This document shows positions 11,741 through 24,057 of a stretch of DNA of 64,000 nucleotides, one piece after another. The stretch spans positions 124,145,875-124,209,874 of the forward strand of contig CM034546.1 in the NCBI GenBank assembly GCA_020055645.1. The letters are read 5' to 3'. Made by a program: the position numbers and the translations under genes. The notes below the pieces were generated by a model. The model did not search any database. It saw only the letters and a list, made by a program, of their open reading frames with translations, and was not told the origin of the DNA. Numbering within the stretch: the first letter of the stretch is position 1; each line of letters begins with the position of its first letter. The stretch is from Tomocerus qinae (Eukaryota; Arthropoda; Collembola; Entomobryomorpha; Tomoceridae).

Positions 11741-12186
11741 TTTTTTATACATAAAAAATTCTTGACCACCCTAATTTATGTTCTGAATACGCCCTTGTTC
11801 TTTTAAACCTCTACCACTCCCAACTACATTTCATTAAAGCTGCCTAATTGAACTTTTTGGTTGTTTGAAGTATTGCTATGTAATATTTAGTCAATTTTAA
11901 TGAACTGTTCTTCAAGACAAGTAGCATTTATCAAATTAACATTAACTGTATAAAACCCGCACGCTCACAATTTTCAGCAACATACTTACGAAGAATGGCA
12001 TTCAAATGACCTTCTTGCTATCAACAATACTTTTTCATTTCGATTTTATTTACTCTCAGAGTAGACATTAAAAAGTATACAACATCGTTAAAAATTTAGG
12101 CTCTTTTAGAAAGCGAATTTGATTCGAAGACTTTTAAACGCATACATTCTATTCTTTGACATTTAAATTCTACTAAAAATCTCAGA

Positions 12187-13927
12187 ATGTCAGGCAGTAA
12201 AAGAACATTTTATCTTTATCGGTATTTAGTTCGTATTTGCTATTTTATGGGAGTGATTCCATTAACTTTAAAGGATTATTCTAAAGATTCTCGATTTCGT
12301 TTAGTGAAGGGAAAGTACCAATGGCATGCTACGGTAGCAAAATTATTGTCGTGTACTTATTTAGTATTTATTCTTAGAATATTCATTCCTTGGCCGCCGG
12401 AATCAAAATATCCTTTCGGACAAGTTTATTATACTAGTATATTCCTTTTTACAAGCCTCGCTTTTCTCAGTTTGTTGTTTTTCTACTACTTTAAAGATGT
12501 TGCTCCACTACTTAATAATTTGGTCGACTTTTTGGAGTTTTACGAAGGAGGTATTTCAATATTATTATTTGTATATCTATTTTAGAGCGTTTGACAATAA
12601 ATTTTTTGTTTGAACAGAGAATTATTTGACCGGGGCATCAGACAAAAAATATGGTCGGTGGAAATATTGTGAATATCTTATTCTGCTTTTTCTGGGGACT
12701 ATTTCTTTGCCTGTCATTTTGTCCATTCAAGCCCTTATTCTGCCCCATCACATATACTTTTACTCGTCATTATTACCAAAAGGCAGCAGCCTGTATGTAT
12801 TTTGCGTTCTTCTGAACTGGATCTTCGTAGCCTATCAATATACAATTTTCTGGCTCGCAGGAGCATTTACAATATGCAGCATGTTCGTCTATATAATCAC
12901 AACCGAATATATCCTTTCTAAAACTAGGTAAAATTGGGATAATTTCGTATCTTGTTGATTAGTTGTAAAATTTAATGATTTAAGGGTGGTTGTTAGCGGG
13001 GTAACTGAACATACACTTTGTGTGCATTACTTAGGATTAGAATGTAGCCCGTGTTTATTAATCAAAAGTCTTCAACATATCCAAAAAGTGGCGGAAGGTG
13101 AATGTCTGGAACATTTGGCTCCGAAATATTAAAAATTAATACGTTTTGAATAAAGCGTTAGCGGAAAAACATGATTTCCCGCCAATGCTATAATTCAAAC
13201 CTTATTAGAAATTTCAAATTTTCCTGAGCCACAAGTCCGAGGTTCACCTTCTGTCACTTTTTGGAAATTTTGAAGACTTTTGGTAAATAAATATGGGCTA
13301 CACTCTAATCCTAATTAATAGCCACAATGTGTGTGTTCAAGTTACCCAGCTATTGTCCACCCTTAATTTCCTTCCATTTTCAGATTACCATCAATGTACA
13401 ACATTGGAAAAAAGAAACGCCAAATGGATCCATCAGACGTCAGTTTGAAAGTGATGAAGAATATTTGTATAATGTACCGAGCAGTGGCGATACTGAATAT
13501 TCGTTCCAATCACACTACATCCTTTGTTCATAAATTATTTACGTTTTGGACGGGCAAGTTTTGCACGTACGTTTTCTACACAGTAATAAGGCATCACAAT
13601 CAGTTGGGACAATTGGCGACAATAATATTTTCCTGGCTGACTTGTTTCACCATCGCTTCTTGGTTCATCTATTTGCTATTTGGAGCAGAATTTCAACTAC
13701 TGTGCATCAAAACTATAAGGTCCTGGGTACCTCGAGACAGGTCAATCAAAACGTTTGCGACATATGCGACTTATCAAAGAAATGTCCTCTACGATGTCGT
13801 AACCATGTTGAAAAAGTATCAAAAATCCTGTCATTGTTGCACTGTCCATGATATACGTAGAATGGAGTCCGCGTATTTTATCGACGCTATAATAAGACGC
13901 CTGGCAAAAATGCTTATGATATTTTGA
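12187..13927 (+). CDS. Insect-type seven-transmembrane chemoreceptor (gustatory-receptor-like)
   Basis: Exons 12187-12550, 12618-12927 and 13384-13927 join in phases 1 and 2 and close at TGA (1218 nt, 405 residues), the usual length for arthropod gustatory/odorant receptors. No signal peptide. Hydrophobic segments include KLLSCTYLVFILRIFI, YYTSIFLFTSLAFLSLLFFY, YLILLFLGTISLPVILSI, a long double segment around LNWIFVAYQYTIFW to FTICSMFVYIITTEY, and LATIIFSWLTCFTIASWFIY. A basic loop lies after exon 2 (KKKRQMDP), as expected for a cytoplasmic loop. The C-terminal TYhxxxxQF motif of many gustatory receptors is not visible, so the type is uncertain and the last helix may be degenerate. Such receptors are ligand-gated cation channels in sensory neuron membranes. 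Intron 2 is almost entirely a foldback element. Confidence 0.7.
12984..13362. mobile_element. Long-TIR foldback MITE in a receptor intron, TTAA-flanked
   Basis: The ends are inverted repeats of roughly 120 bp, starting GGGTGGttgtTAGCgGGGTAAC on the left and GGGTGGacaaTAGCtGGGTAAC on the inverted right, and including AGGATTAGA and GTGTAGCCC blocks. Both sides are flanked by TTAA (12980-12983 and 13363-13366), the target used by piggyBac-type elements. It fills 379 of the 456 bp of the intron and leaves the splice tract of the next exon intact. Confidence 0.8.
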
Positions 13928-14706
13928 GCACATAAACATCTTACCGACTAATACTTGTAAATTATTTCATTAGGTAAGAATTTAAGAATTTATTCTCACA
14001 ATCGGTATTGGTATACTATATGCATTCTTGAAAGACCTTAGTAGTAATAATGGGGAACATATACATAGAAAAACAGATTATCTTCATCCAATTCCGTCAA
14101 ATTTAGTCCAATTCAGTTTAAATTGGTCCAATTCAGTTTAATTTGGTCCAATTCAGTTTAACTTGGTCCTATTCAGTTTAATTTGATCCAATTCAGTTAA
14201 ATTTGGTCCAATTCAGTTTAAATTGGTCCAATTCAGTTTAAATTGGTCCAATTCAGTTTAATTTGGCCCAATTCAGTTTAATTTGGTCCAATTCAGTTTA
14301 ATTTGGTCCAATTCAGTTTAATTTGGTCCAATTCAGTTTAATTTGGTCCAATTCAGTTTAATTTGGTCCAAGTTAGTCCAATTCTAGTAATTCCAATCTA
14401 GTAATTTTAGCAGCATAAAATATTAATATTGAGTTTAATGGTGTAACTCCCCGCTTCCTTGTTTCTTTAATTGCTAGTACTATGCTAGTTATATTTAATA
14501 AAAATATTATTGTCCCACCCTACCCGGAAATGGGAATCACTCAGGTGAATTTAATGACAGTAATTTTGTATTGCCAATTATTCCTTTTCATTTGATTTTC
14601 TCCGAATGCTTTGTGTTTATTATTGTCAATTACTTACTTACTGACAATAGGTTAGGGGCACAGAACATTTCGATTTTATTCAGTTAATTTATCCAGATAT
14701 CCAGTT
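13928..14706. other. Intergenic stretch containing a minisatellite
   Basis: Apart from the 20-bp tandem repeat listed separately, no gene is seen. The part after 14640 is the upstream region of the prolyl 4-hydroxylase gene. Confidence 0.4.
14101..14370. repeat. 20-bp minisatellite, about 13 units
   Basis: The unit is AATTTGGTCCAATTCAGTTT with single-base variants (AAATTGG, ACTTGG, GGCCCA). It is almost perfectly phased on the 20-bp period and ends in degraded copies near 14380-14400. Confidence 0.95.
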
Positions 14707-17700
14707 ATGACACTTAAATGTATTTTGCTATCTCTACTGCTAGTTTCATTAATTTCTAAAATATCTTGCATAGAGGAGAGTGTAGAAGAGCCATTAGAAG
14801 TTGGTAATGGAGAAGAAGCAATAATGCCAGATATATTATCTCGTAAATCAATCCCATATGCATTGTCCCCAGCTCATCTTATTTCCCTTTCACTCCAAGA
14901 GGAACAACTTTACTATCTTTTGACTGACTATGAACAGAAATTACTAGAAAGACTAGAAATGATTCGGAGGTACAGTATTTATATTTACTATTTTTTACTA
15001 TACTAATTAATTTTTACAATAAACATTTTTCTGTGTGAATTTTATTTGTACTTTTTATATTTCTTGACAGATACAAATCTGATTACGAGGACACTAGCAT
15101 GAAAATGCTCAATCAAATTAACCCTGAAGTAGATTCATTTGCAAAACACTCGCACATTGCAGCTAATCCCATTTTGAGTCATCGAATGATCCGCCGTTTC
15201 AGTTACGAAATAAATAATTTACGGCAGAATATCAAACAAGGACTGGAAATTAGTAAGTTGCTCAGCTGTGAATTACAAACAGATGTATAAAAACAATAAC
15301 AATAACCCATGGTTTAAAATTGGTATTTTTTTGGTAAATATTGGCAATACATACGCAATTAATTTAATTGAGCAGGCCAGTTGAAAAAGTTAAAGTTTCA
15401 GAAAACGGCTGAATTTTTCATTTATTATTATTCGCAATTGCTAACTCCAATGGACCCGACCGACCTAGCTGGGGTATATTACACCTTTGCTCTACAATTT
15501 GCACCTAAGGTCATGGAAACCGATGCAAAGTGCAAATTTTCGTGGCCAGTTGCGCTTCCAAAACGTTATCCCATTGTCCCGAGTTCCTGGACAAAATTTT
15601 TCAAAGTGCATAATAACTGCGTAATACGCCCATTGGTCGGCTTCAGCTCAATCAATATTTCTGTTTTAGCCATCTAAAGAGAAGCTAAACCAACCAGTTG
15701 AAATGTTTTGAAAAACCTTGCTTTTGGAACTGCCTTTTAGAAATGAGTATTTTAGGGAATCAAATAAGCCTATTTTTTCAAAAGAGAGAAATGACTTGAA
15801 CAATTTTTGAAAATGCAGACTTAAACTTTTTTAATTTTCGCTAATTAATACTTGCTAGTTTAATTTCCAGTTTTCCCCAAATTTCCAATTTCCCCCCATA
15901 TTTCCAATTTTTCCTCAAATTTCCAATTTTCTCCAAATTTCCATATAATCCCAAATTTTCCAGTTTTCCCTTAAATATTCATTTTCACCCAAATTTCCAG
16001 TTATTTTCAAATTTTCCCCAAATTCCCAGTTTTCCCCTAATTTCTAGTATTCCCCAAATTTTTAATTTTTCCCCTAATTTCCAGTATTCCCCAAATTTTT
16101 AATTTTCCCCCTAATATTCAGTATTCTGCAAATTTTTAATTTTTCCCCTAATTTCCAGTATTCCCCAAATTTTTAATTTTCCCCCTAATATTCAGTATTC
16201 TGCAAATTTTTAATTTTTCCCCTAATTTCTAGTATTCCCCAAATTTTTAATTTTTCCCCTATTTTCCAGTATTCCCCAAATTTTTAATTTTCCCCCTAAT
16301 ATTCAGTATTCTGCAAATTTTTAATGTTTCCCCTAATTTCCAGTATTCCCCAAATTTTTAATTTTCCCCCTAATATTCAGTATTCTGCAAATTTTTAAAT
16401 TTTCCCATAATTTTCAGTATTCCTCAAATTTTTAATTTTTTCCCTAATTTCCAATTATCCCTAAATTTCCAAACATTTCCAGCTTTTTTGGAAGTTTCTA
16501 GTTTTTCACCAAATTGCAAGTTTTCCCCCAATTTTTAGTTTTCTCCACAATTCCCCCAAATTTTTAGTTTTGCCGTATATTTCCAGTTTTCTGGCTTATT
16601 TCCAATTTCCCCCCAAATTTCATGTTTTTTTCCAAATTTTCAGTTTTCCCTAAACCAAACTACATTAACTAAGAGTTAGCTATAACTATAAATATATTAT
16701 GCTCCACTCATACGTCATAATCATTTCTATGCTTTTCATACAAAAAACATTTTTCATGCAATTAAAAAAATTTAAATGGTCAAAAAAAGTAGCATGCCCC
16801 CCGTGGGGGCATGACAACATTTCCCCTGAGCCCCAACTTTCCTTTTTTCAGCTTTTAAATTTCCAATTTTCACACTCCATATTCAAAATTCCACACTAAA
16901 CTCCACCCCCGTTGCAAGGTTGCAAGAAATTTTCGATGCCTGCATGTGGTTGCTATGCAGGTGCGTTGAGCGTCCTTAAGCGGCATCAGCCATAGTGTTT
17001 TATGGAAGGTGCTTTGTTGCCATGTTGGTACGTTTCAGAGCACCTCTGACTATGTCGGTTGGCTCCAAAGGAGTGAACTATTTTTAACTGTTATTCGAAT
17101 TTTCCATGACAATATTAGCAATCCATCGAAACTGTTACTTTTTCAACTGACTTGCTCAATTGTTTTTATTATTTTTGCAGCTCTTGAAAACGAAATGGGT
17201 AAATTACAAGGACAGTATTTTCATTGGCCAGAACTTAATGATTTAGTTGATTCTGCCAATGCTTTAATACGAATTACGGATACTTATGATATAAATGTCA
17301 TGCAGGTAAAAAATCTTGTTTGGAAAATCCTGTGCTACAATATTATGCTCAAATATACTGCAATTTAGTATTTTAAAATACAGGGTTGTCCAAATAGAGT
17401 TCTTACATTTAATTGATTAAGTAGGATTATATTTTTTAAATCATTTCAAGTAGTATTTTAAATGAAATAAAGAATATAATTTAAAGTTTTCAGAAGGCAA
17501 GTCAAACTCAGAAGCAGTTTACAAATCGGACGCTGGTTTAACTGCTTTACAATGTGTAGAAATTGCAGAAAGAGCTTTGGGAGCCACAGACACTGTGATT
17601 GCCAGTGATTGGATACAAGCAGCATACACCAAAGTTATGATTGGAAAAGACACGACAGTTGACACTGAAACAATTTCTCAAATTTGGAAAAACGTTGTCG

Positions 17701-19105
17701 AAAAAGTAAAATGTTTTGATTTCTCTAGAATGTTTATTGAATTTTTACTTAAAGTTTATTTGTACTTAAAATAATTTTTATTGAACAATTTTAAATTATT
17801 TTGTAGCATGTAGAACTGTGGCAGATTGAAGGAGATCTTTCTGAGGATATGTTTGAAGAGGCAAAGAGACAAATTAAAGACTATGACAGTTCTCTGAAAG
17901 GGAAAAGGACATCAGATAGCAACAGTGTGAATTATGTATATTTGTGCCGGGGTGATAGTGATGTAATGCAGGTCAGTGTAAATTTCATAACATTTGATAA
18001 AGTTTCTTTAGAATTCTACTATTTCTACTTTCTGATTGATAGACAGAAGCGGAGAAGGCAAAATTGTACTGCTGGCTTGAAACAGAGAAACATCCCTACT
18101 GGAAAATAAATCCTCAGAAAATCGAACTCCGAAGTTCTGACCCTTATCTGATTCAGATTCATGATTTCATCGGAAAAGATGTTTTGGACGAAACGACATC
18201 AGCATTTATCCCATCCATGTCCAACCCTGAAAGATCATCCGTAGCCTTGGAAAATGGGATAATCACGTCTGAAATTCGTACATCGGTGACTGGATGGCTG
18301 AACATAAATTTCGCTATGCAGTATCCATTAATCAAAAAACTTTTTAAGAAAATTGAGTTTATTACTGATCTACATATAATCAAGCCCCATTCAAGTGAAG
18401 ATTACCAATTAGCCAACTATGCTTATGGAAGTCATTATTCACCGCATTTGGATGCTGTAAGGCTGACATTTATGTATATACTTTTAAAAAATTTTAAAGT
18501 TAAAATTAAAAATATTTGTGTGAAATTATAAGTTTAAAATATTTTGGTTCCATGTATAGCTGTCTAGTGGAAATTATACAACTCCTCAAGGGGACCGATT
18601 AGCAACTTTCATTATTTACGTAAGATTTTCAATATTGAATTATTATATTTTTGAATTATTGTTATAATATTGACAAAGACTTGTTAAAATCAGTTTGAGG
18701 AAGTATACACAGGAGCCGAAACAGTTTTTCCCAAACTGGGAGTGGTCGTGAAGCCTGTTAAAGGCTCTGCCTTGTTTTGGTATAATTATCATAGAAATGG
18801 CACTACCGATGAGAGGACAATACACGGAGGTGAGAGAAATTCATAAATTCGCGTTTGTTTTCCAAAGGCGGATTTTTTAAATAGTTGTTTAACATCTTTC
18901 TATATCTCCTCAGGTTGTCCGCTTCGAGAGGGATTCAAAATGAGTTAAGACGCTAATTTCTAAATTTTTCAATAAATACAATTGTTACAAATAGTTAAAC
19001 GTATAAAAGATAACTAACTCTATTTAATTTCTAGTTACAACTAACTGGATATACGACAAAGAAAATTTCCTCAAGCGACCTTGCTCAGTCAATAAATATT
19101 CGTAA
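14707..19105 (+). CDS. Prolyl 4-hydroxylase alpha subunit (collagen-type)
   Basis: Ten exons: 14707-14969, 15071-15252, 17181-17305, 17502-17705, 17807-17971, 18043-18456, 18560-18619, 18694-18829, 18914-18943, 19035-19105. They sum to 1650 nt and close in frame at TAA (549 residues), the normal family length. Signal peptide at the N-terminus (CILLSLLLVSLIS). Residues 30-190 are the P4Ha N-terminal region (LISLSLQEEQLYYLL; WPELNDLVDSANALIRITDTY), followed by the peptide-binding region. The dioxygenase domain has H448-x-D450 (HYSPHLDA), GDRLATFIIY, KGSALFWYN, iron ligand H515 and K525, exactly ten residues on, for 2-oxoglutarate. The enzyme hydroxylates prolines in collagen-like repeats in the endoplasmic reticulum with PDI as beta subunit. 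The exon 4 acceptor (ggcaag at 17501) is chosen because phase demands it and is the weakest junction. Confidence 0.9.
15840..16660. repeat. T/C-rich minisatellite in prolyl 4-hydroxylase intron 2
   Basis: A roughly 36-bp unit of the form CCCCTAATTTCCAGTATTCC plus CCAAATTTTTAATTTT. In the centre (16060-16400) it alternates with a variant CCCCCTAATATTCAGTATTC plus TGCAAATTTTTAATTTT, giving a higher-order period of about 73 bp. Edges are degenerate. Confidence 0.9.
16793..16813. repeat. Short perfect hairpin in intron
   Basis: CATGCCCCC and GGGGGCATG form a 9-bp stem around the three bases cgt. It lies in intron 2 of the prolyl 4-hydroxylase gene and has no evident role. Confidence 0.6.
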
Positions 19106-21276
19106 CATTTAGAGGACAGTCTGGATTTTCACGTAATTCTCACGTAGATCCATACAGAATATTCAAAAGAATATTCGTCATTTAAATTAAGAGTTGATGT
19201 GCCAGCTCCAAATATCTGTAATACCATTTTGTGCCTGTATGTATGTACTATATATCCGAGTGTATTAATGGTTCGGGTGAGCGACTGACAAATTGAAACA
19301 CTTAGGAAAACTAGTACCTCTAATATTATACTAAAAAAATGCCGCATAGATAGGTGAAAAAGCAAACGTTCAATTTTGAATCCTAATAATATTGTACAGT
19401 TACTAATTTTACCTAGAGATCTGTTATTATTTAGATTATCACTTTAATTATTCTCCCTTTTCACAGGTAATTAGGGGTAATTATATTTACAAGCTTTGTA
19501 GCTTTTATCTTTCATGTTCTTGCCCTAGCTACTTAATAGAGTTTTACTTTTAACATATAATCAACTATCAACTACAATTCTTCTGGAAAGCAATCCAATT
19601 TTTATTTATGCAGAGACACAATCAGGAAAACAGAATATTAAATAAATAATGGGATTTCTGAAAATGACACATACATACAAATCCAAACTCTTACTACCCA
19701 GAAAGGCAACAATTTTGTCCATGATTTTTAATAACCTTATGCTGTAATGAAATTCGCGGAAATTCACTTGATAACAGTAAATTTGTACGTTGCTTTTCTT
19801 AAACACATTATTTAAAACCATTTTCTACATTTGCCTTTCTCGGAAACCATGATTCGAAAGTGTTGTATTAAACCTCTTTTGAAACCATCAGCGCCCTGTC
19901 ATAAGCCATATGATTGTCACCTTTTGTATAACCAATGAACATGCAACCCTAATCATGTAGTTATACTTATTTAGATTAGATACCCATATCCAAGCACGTA
20001 TTTAGTAGGGGGGCGGGGGGGGCGCAGCGCCCCCCCTAAATCTGAGAAAAAGAGGATTTTTTTCTCAAAAATGGCCTAAAATTGCAAAATTTTTTCGCGC
20101 TTCGCGCGAATATGTCTTATTTTTGGTATAAGTTTTGCTTCCGCCCCCCCTTGAACAAATTTCTAGATACGTGCCTGCCCATATCTATCTAAATACAGAG
20201 CACAAGAACAATTAGACTAGCACCAAAACCTTTTTCTATAGAACTGGATGTAGATATCGCAAGATAATTTTGTTCAAATTATGCGGGATAATTTATGTGA
20301 TCAGTTCTATAGACTAATTATTTTTTGTCTGAAGCCCTGTTTTAGCAAACATGTCCTGTACCTGAACTATGCAGATAATTGCAAAAAAAATTCAGGGATT
20401 TCCACACGTTTTTATAGAGTGAAAGTCCCATATGAAAGTACTTGCCACATATACCTACAAAATTGACTATCATTATTAGGTATGCTAAATCAACCCGTCA
20501 AAGTTCCATGCAATATTGTCATTTTCAAGGTATTATCATTTAAAACCGTTATTTGTCATTTTGACACGACATCACACTCAGATAACATAAATTGCAATTT
20601 GGTATAAGCATTTCAGACATTCATTAAGTTTTCATGTATTAGATATTTATGTGTATCATACTATTAATATATACTTCCGTGGATTCAAGTTTTTTTCATG
20701 TATTTTAGTACCATGTAGGACATAAATGTGCCGAAGATTGGCCACTTTGTATACTTTACCACAGATGGCGACTTTCTATATTTTACTGTAAGAGAGGCTA
20801 CCCTTGATTTTATTTTAAACATCAACATTAACTAACTTTTAAATCCTATTGGTTTAGATATTCAATATTAATCTACTTTCAATTTCTATTAATATTGATA
20901 ATTAATAATAATGTACCCCTAATTTCAATTAATTTATTTTTAATTAATTTAGTCATATTTAATTTAATTATATTTAATATACTTTTCTACCATTCGTTTA
21001 CCAAAGATGTTTACACTGTTCCCTTCACTCAGGATGGCTAGATATTAGTTTTTGTTGGCCAATCTCACCTCGCTCTCATAATAAGTAGCCTACCTTATTA
21101 GCAATATAAAATTATTTAAGTAAATAGATAATGATTATGATTATGAATTGTATACTGAATTTTCCAATTTACAATTTCCCTTGGGTTTGTTTGTATTTTG
21201 GCAATTTTGGCATACATGGAAAGTGGAATGCAAATAAATATTGGGTTTGAACTCAGAACGGAGTCAAAAGGGAGAT
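19106..21276. other. Intergenic stretch between convergent genes
   Basis: It separates the 3' ends of the prolyl 4-hydroxylase (+) and SIAH-like (-) genes. Apart from the transposon at 19994-20177, only AT-rich sequence without convincing exons is seen. Confidence 0.4.
19994..20177. mobile_element. MITE with GC-rich ends (CACGTATTTAG type)
   Basis: The left end reads AAGCACGTATTTAGtaGGGGGGCG; the inverted right end reads AGGCACGTATCTAG and further in GGGGGGGCGG. Internal hairpins include GGCGCAGCGCC and TTCGCGCGAA. No coding capacity. Confidence 0.7.
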
Positions 21277-24057
21277 TCACAAATATTTGCTTCCAATTTT
21301 CATTTCTTCTCCCATCGTAAATAAAGCCAGATTGGACTTGGGTTTTCTCCGTTTGATGGTAACCTTGATGCGCCAGTAGGTTGCCTTCTTCTCATCTTTG
21401 AATTTAGTGTAGCAATAATCATACAGTTTATCCCAGGACACGCCGAAATTTGATTCTGGGATATCATTCACAATGATTTGACGACTCAGGTACACATCCA
21501 GGTCAGATGACCTCAAAAAATCATCATCGCTCTGTATAACAAAGACAAAAAAAATTATGTCTCTAATTGTATGCCATTAAGAAGGTGTGGTGACTTTCAG
21601 TGAATTTTTCAGAAAAATCGGTTGAAAGAACAGTAATTCGGTTTTCCGTTTCAGAATCTACCAAGATTTTTAAGACGAGCATGAAAATCTGCCTTTTAAA
21701 TCATTTTTTAAATCATCGAAAATTCGATTTGAAAATTTTGATTTTTAGTAATCAAATACCCGTAAGAAAGAGTCTACCAAAGTTCTAACACTTCCTTAAT
21801 TATTTCTGCATTATAATAAAATCAAACTATTCAGGCAGACTATAAGTACTTAATACGCTATGATGAGTCTAAAGCAGGAAATATTTTCTTGTTGAAGTTA
21901 TTTTGTTTACCTTTCTATCCAATCTGGGAACAATTTTGACGGAAATACAGTAGTTGCTTATTTTTTCCAATTCTCCATGCATTGTCATCCACCAATGTGC
22001 TTTGGATTGAATAATCTGAGTGTTGAGTAGAAAAGTCTGTCCATCGTACTGTCGGATGTAAGTTGGCAATCTTGTATCTACAAAGCATATGCATGTACAA
22101 ATAGCATTATATAGTAAGAGTAAACAGTTTTTATTTAAATCGGTAGAGAAATCTTACTTCCGGTTGGAGTGTCACCAATAATGAATTGTTCATGGTACCA
22201 CCAGCGCCTGTTGCTAACCATTCCGGTGGCTTCGTGTCTGAAGCGAATATGTTCTAAGTACTTTGTGAAAGGAATCAGTCCGCACTCTTCAGATGACGTG
22301 CAGATCACGGGGCTGGAGAAAGTTAGATGGGTACAAATGGTATATAGATTTATATGGTACAATATATATAGAGGTATATATTAAAGCAATGTTACATCAT
22401 AACACATCTCTGTTTATATACTATAGCATTCAAACACAACAACTAGGATCAAAAATAACAGAACAATATAATTAAATGCAAAATTCTACTTGAGTGTTTC
22501 ACTGTTATAACATATTTTATGTACTTTGTGAAAGTAATATACATAAAAAGAGAGAATTATTCTATCTCTACTATTAAAGGCTTATACCTAGCTATATATC
22601 TACTAGAGAGTTGCGAGAGCAAGGGCCGTCCGTACGGGCACAGGAGGGCACGGGCACATAATACAGATTTTATACAGATACACGGGCTGATCAAAAGGAT
22701 GCTTACGGGCGGGCATATGTTGGTCAAGGATTGTCGATTAAAGGGGCCGATTAAAGTGAGGGCGAGCAGGCTAAATCATGCTGCCCTCGCGCGCCCGTAA
22801 GTGCCCGTAAATATTTAGTAGAAAAACCCAGAAATATTGGCTTTTATGTGTGCCCGACCCGTGCAGGTGGATGCCCGTCAATTTGGCAAAAGTCAAATTG
22901 GCAAAAGGCCTGTGGATAAAATGGCAAAGGCAAAACGTTGTGGATAAATTGGCAAAAGTAACATTTATTAGGTTAGTAATACAATTGCATGTCATGTAAA
23001 ACCAAAAAACTACACTACACTGCATACACAACACACGACAGTAAAACTAAGATTATGGTTCTCAATACTTTTGCCAAAATATCCGTAGACACTTTTTGCC
23101 GAATTCTCCGAACGGTCAAAAACGTCATTTGCCAATTTATCCACAGGGGTTAATTTTTAAGGTTTTTGCTTTTGCCAAATTGACCTATCGTGCGGGCAGG
23201 GGCACATTTGGGGGCACATACTACAGATTTTTTACGGATACGGGCTGGCATGGGCACACAGCATAGAATTTTCGCGGGGCCAAGGTCAAATCAAGGATGC
23301 TTACTGGCGGCCAAGGTCAAATCAAGGATACTTAATGGCGGCCAAGGTCAAATCAAAGATGCTTACTGGTGAGCATGGACAAGCACGAACAAATCGGGAT
23401 ACTCACGGGCGGACATGGTCTCATTTGCTACGGGCACCAATTGCCCGCCCGTGCAACTCTCTAATACATACCTAGATATTATAATATTACTAAACGTGAA
23501 GTGGTGAAGAAATGGTGATGGATATTATAAGCGTTAACAATATCTATATATACTTGATATTATGCTTACCGATAATCGCAAGAATGAATATGTACAGCTG
23601 TGCGAATAGTATCAGAAGCGTAAGTACATCCTTCCAGCCGAAATTGGCAGGGTAAAGTCTCTTCCCTTTTACCATGAGGGAGAGGATTGATGAAAGAATA
23701 TTGTTGGCAACTTTTCTTGTATTTTTCTATCCACTCGTTTTCATCCGCCATTAGTTTGGCTCTTTTGTCACGATCAAGAAGGTCAAGAGCATAGTCGTCG
23801 GGGTCAGTGGTAGAATAAACAATCTCCACATCATCAACTTCTTCAATATCAACAGACTCTACTAATGTACCTCCAGCAATTTCTTCTTCGTGATCCACGG
23901 AATTTCTTCTCAAAATGATTTTCTGGGAAGAAATTAATTGAACCTGCTTGTCCAAATCTTCAGAAGTATTTGTTTCTTCAGGTTCGTCACAATCCAAAGT
24001 GATGACAATGGTTTCAGTATTTAAATCAAATTTGACTTTCTTCGCTTTTGGCTCCAT
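21277..24057 (-). CDS. SIAH-type zinc finger protein without RING domain
   Basis: Four minus-strand exons: 24057-23570, 22312-22158, 22077-21911, 21531-21277; phases 2, 1 and 0, 1065 nt, 354 residues, clean stop. Residues 1-130 are acidic and probably disordered, starting with a basic MEPKAKKVKFD. C137-x6-C144-x11-H156-x3-C160-x6-C167-x5-C173-x10-H184-x4-H189 is the double zinc finger of SIAH/SINA ubiquitin ligases, including the hallmark D-Y-R-P-x-x-C stretch across the exon 1/2 junction. The rest (YDGQTFLLNT, HWWMTMHGELEKISNYCISV) fits the SIAH substrate-binding TRAF-like fold. In canonical SIAH a RING finger precedes the zinc fingers; here there is none, so it could bind substrates without ligase activity of its own. 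Intron 1 hosts an 856-bp transposon. Confidence 0.85.
22877..23184. mobile_element. Foldback MITE nested inside the 22.6-23.5 kb transposon
   Basis: It starts GTCAATTTGGCAAAAG and ends with the exact inverse CTTTTGCCAAATTGAC. TGTGGATAAA and TTTATCCACA are further matched inner blocks. The flanks on both sides belong to the host element. Confidence 0.8.
23277..23370. repeat. 31-bp tandem repeat, three units
   Basis: Units begin GGCCAAGGTCAAATCAAGGA followed by tGCTTAcTGGC, inside the TA-flanked transposon. Confidence 0.85.

Larger units (their letters stand above)
22606..23461. mobile_element. TIR transposon in SIAH-like intron 1, TA-flanked
   Basis: The ends are GAGAGTTGC and its inverse GCAACTCTC, each bordered by TA (22604-22605, 23462-23463), the target of Tc1/mariner-type elements. 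Inner ends are rich in CGGGCAC and GCCCG words and markedly more GC-rich than the surroundings. It contains a nested foldback element and a tandem repeat; no transposase frame is seen. Confidence 0.75.

Noticed and set aside
15381..15677. 98-codon forward frame in prolyl 4-hydroxylase intron 2
   Set aside because: No signal, no family similarity, and the prolyl 4-hydroxylase model closes without it. It may be an old insertion fragment.
18941..18949. Apparent premature stop in the prolyl 4-hydroxylase gene after REGFKMS
   Set aside because: A gttaag donor at 18944 and a ctag acceptor at 19034 restore the expected C-terminus in frame, so it is an intron, not a nonsense mutation.
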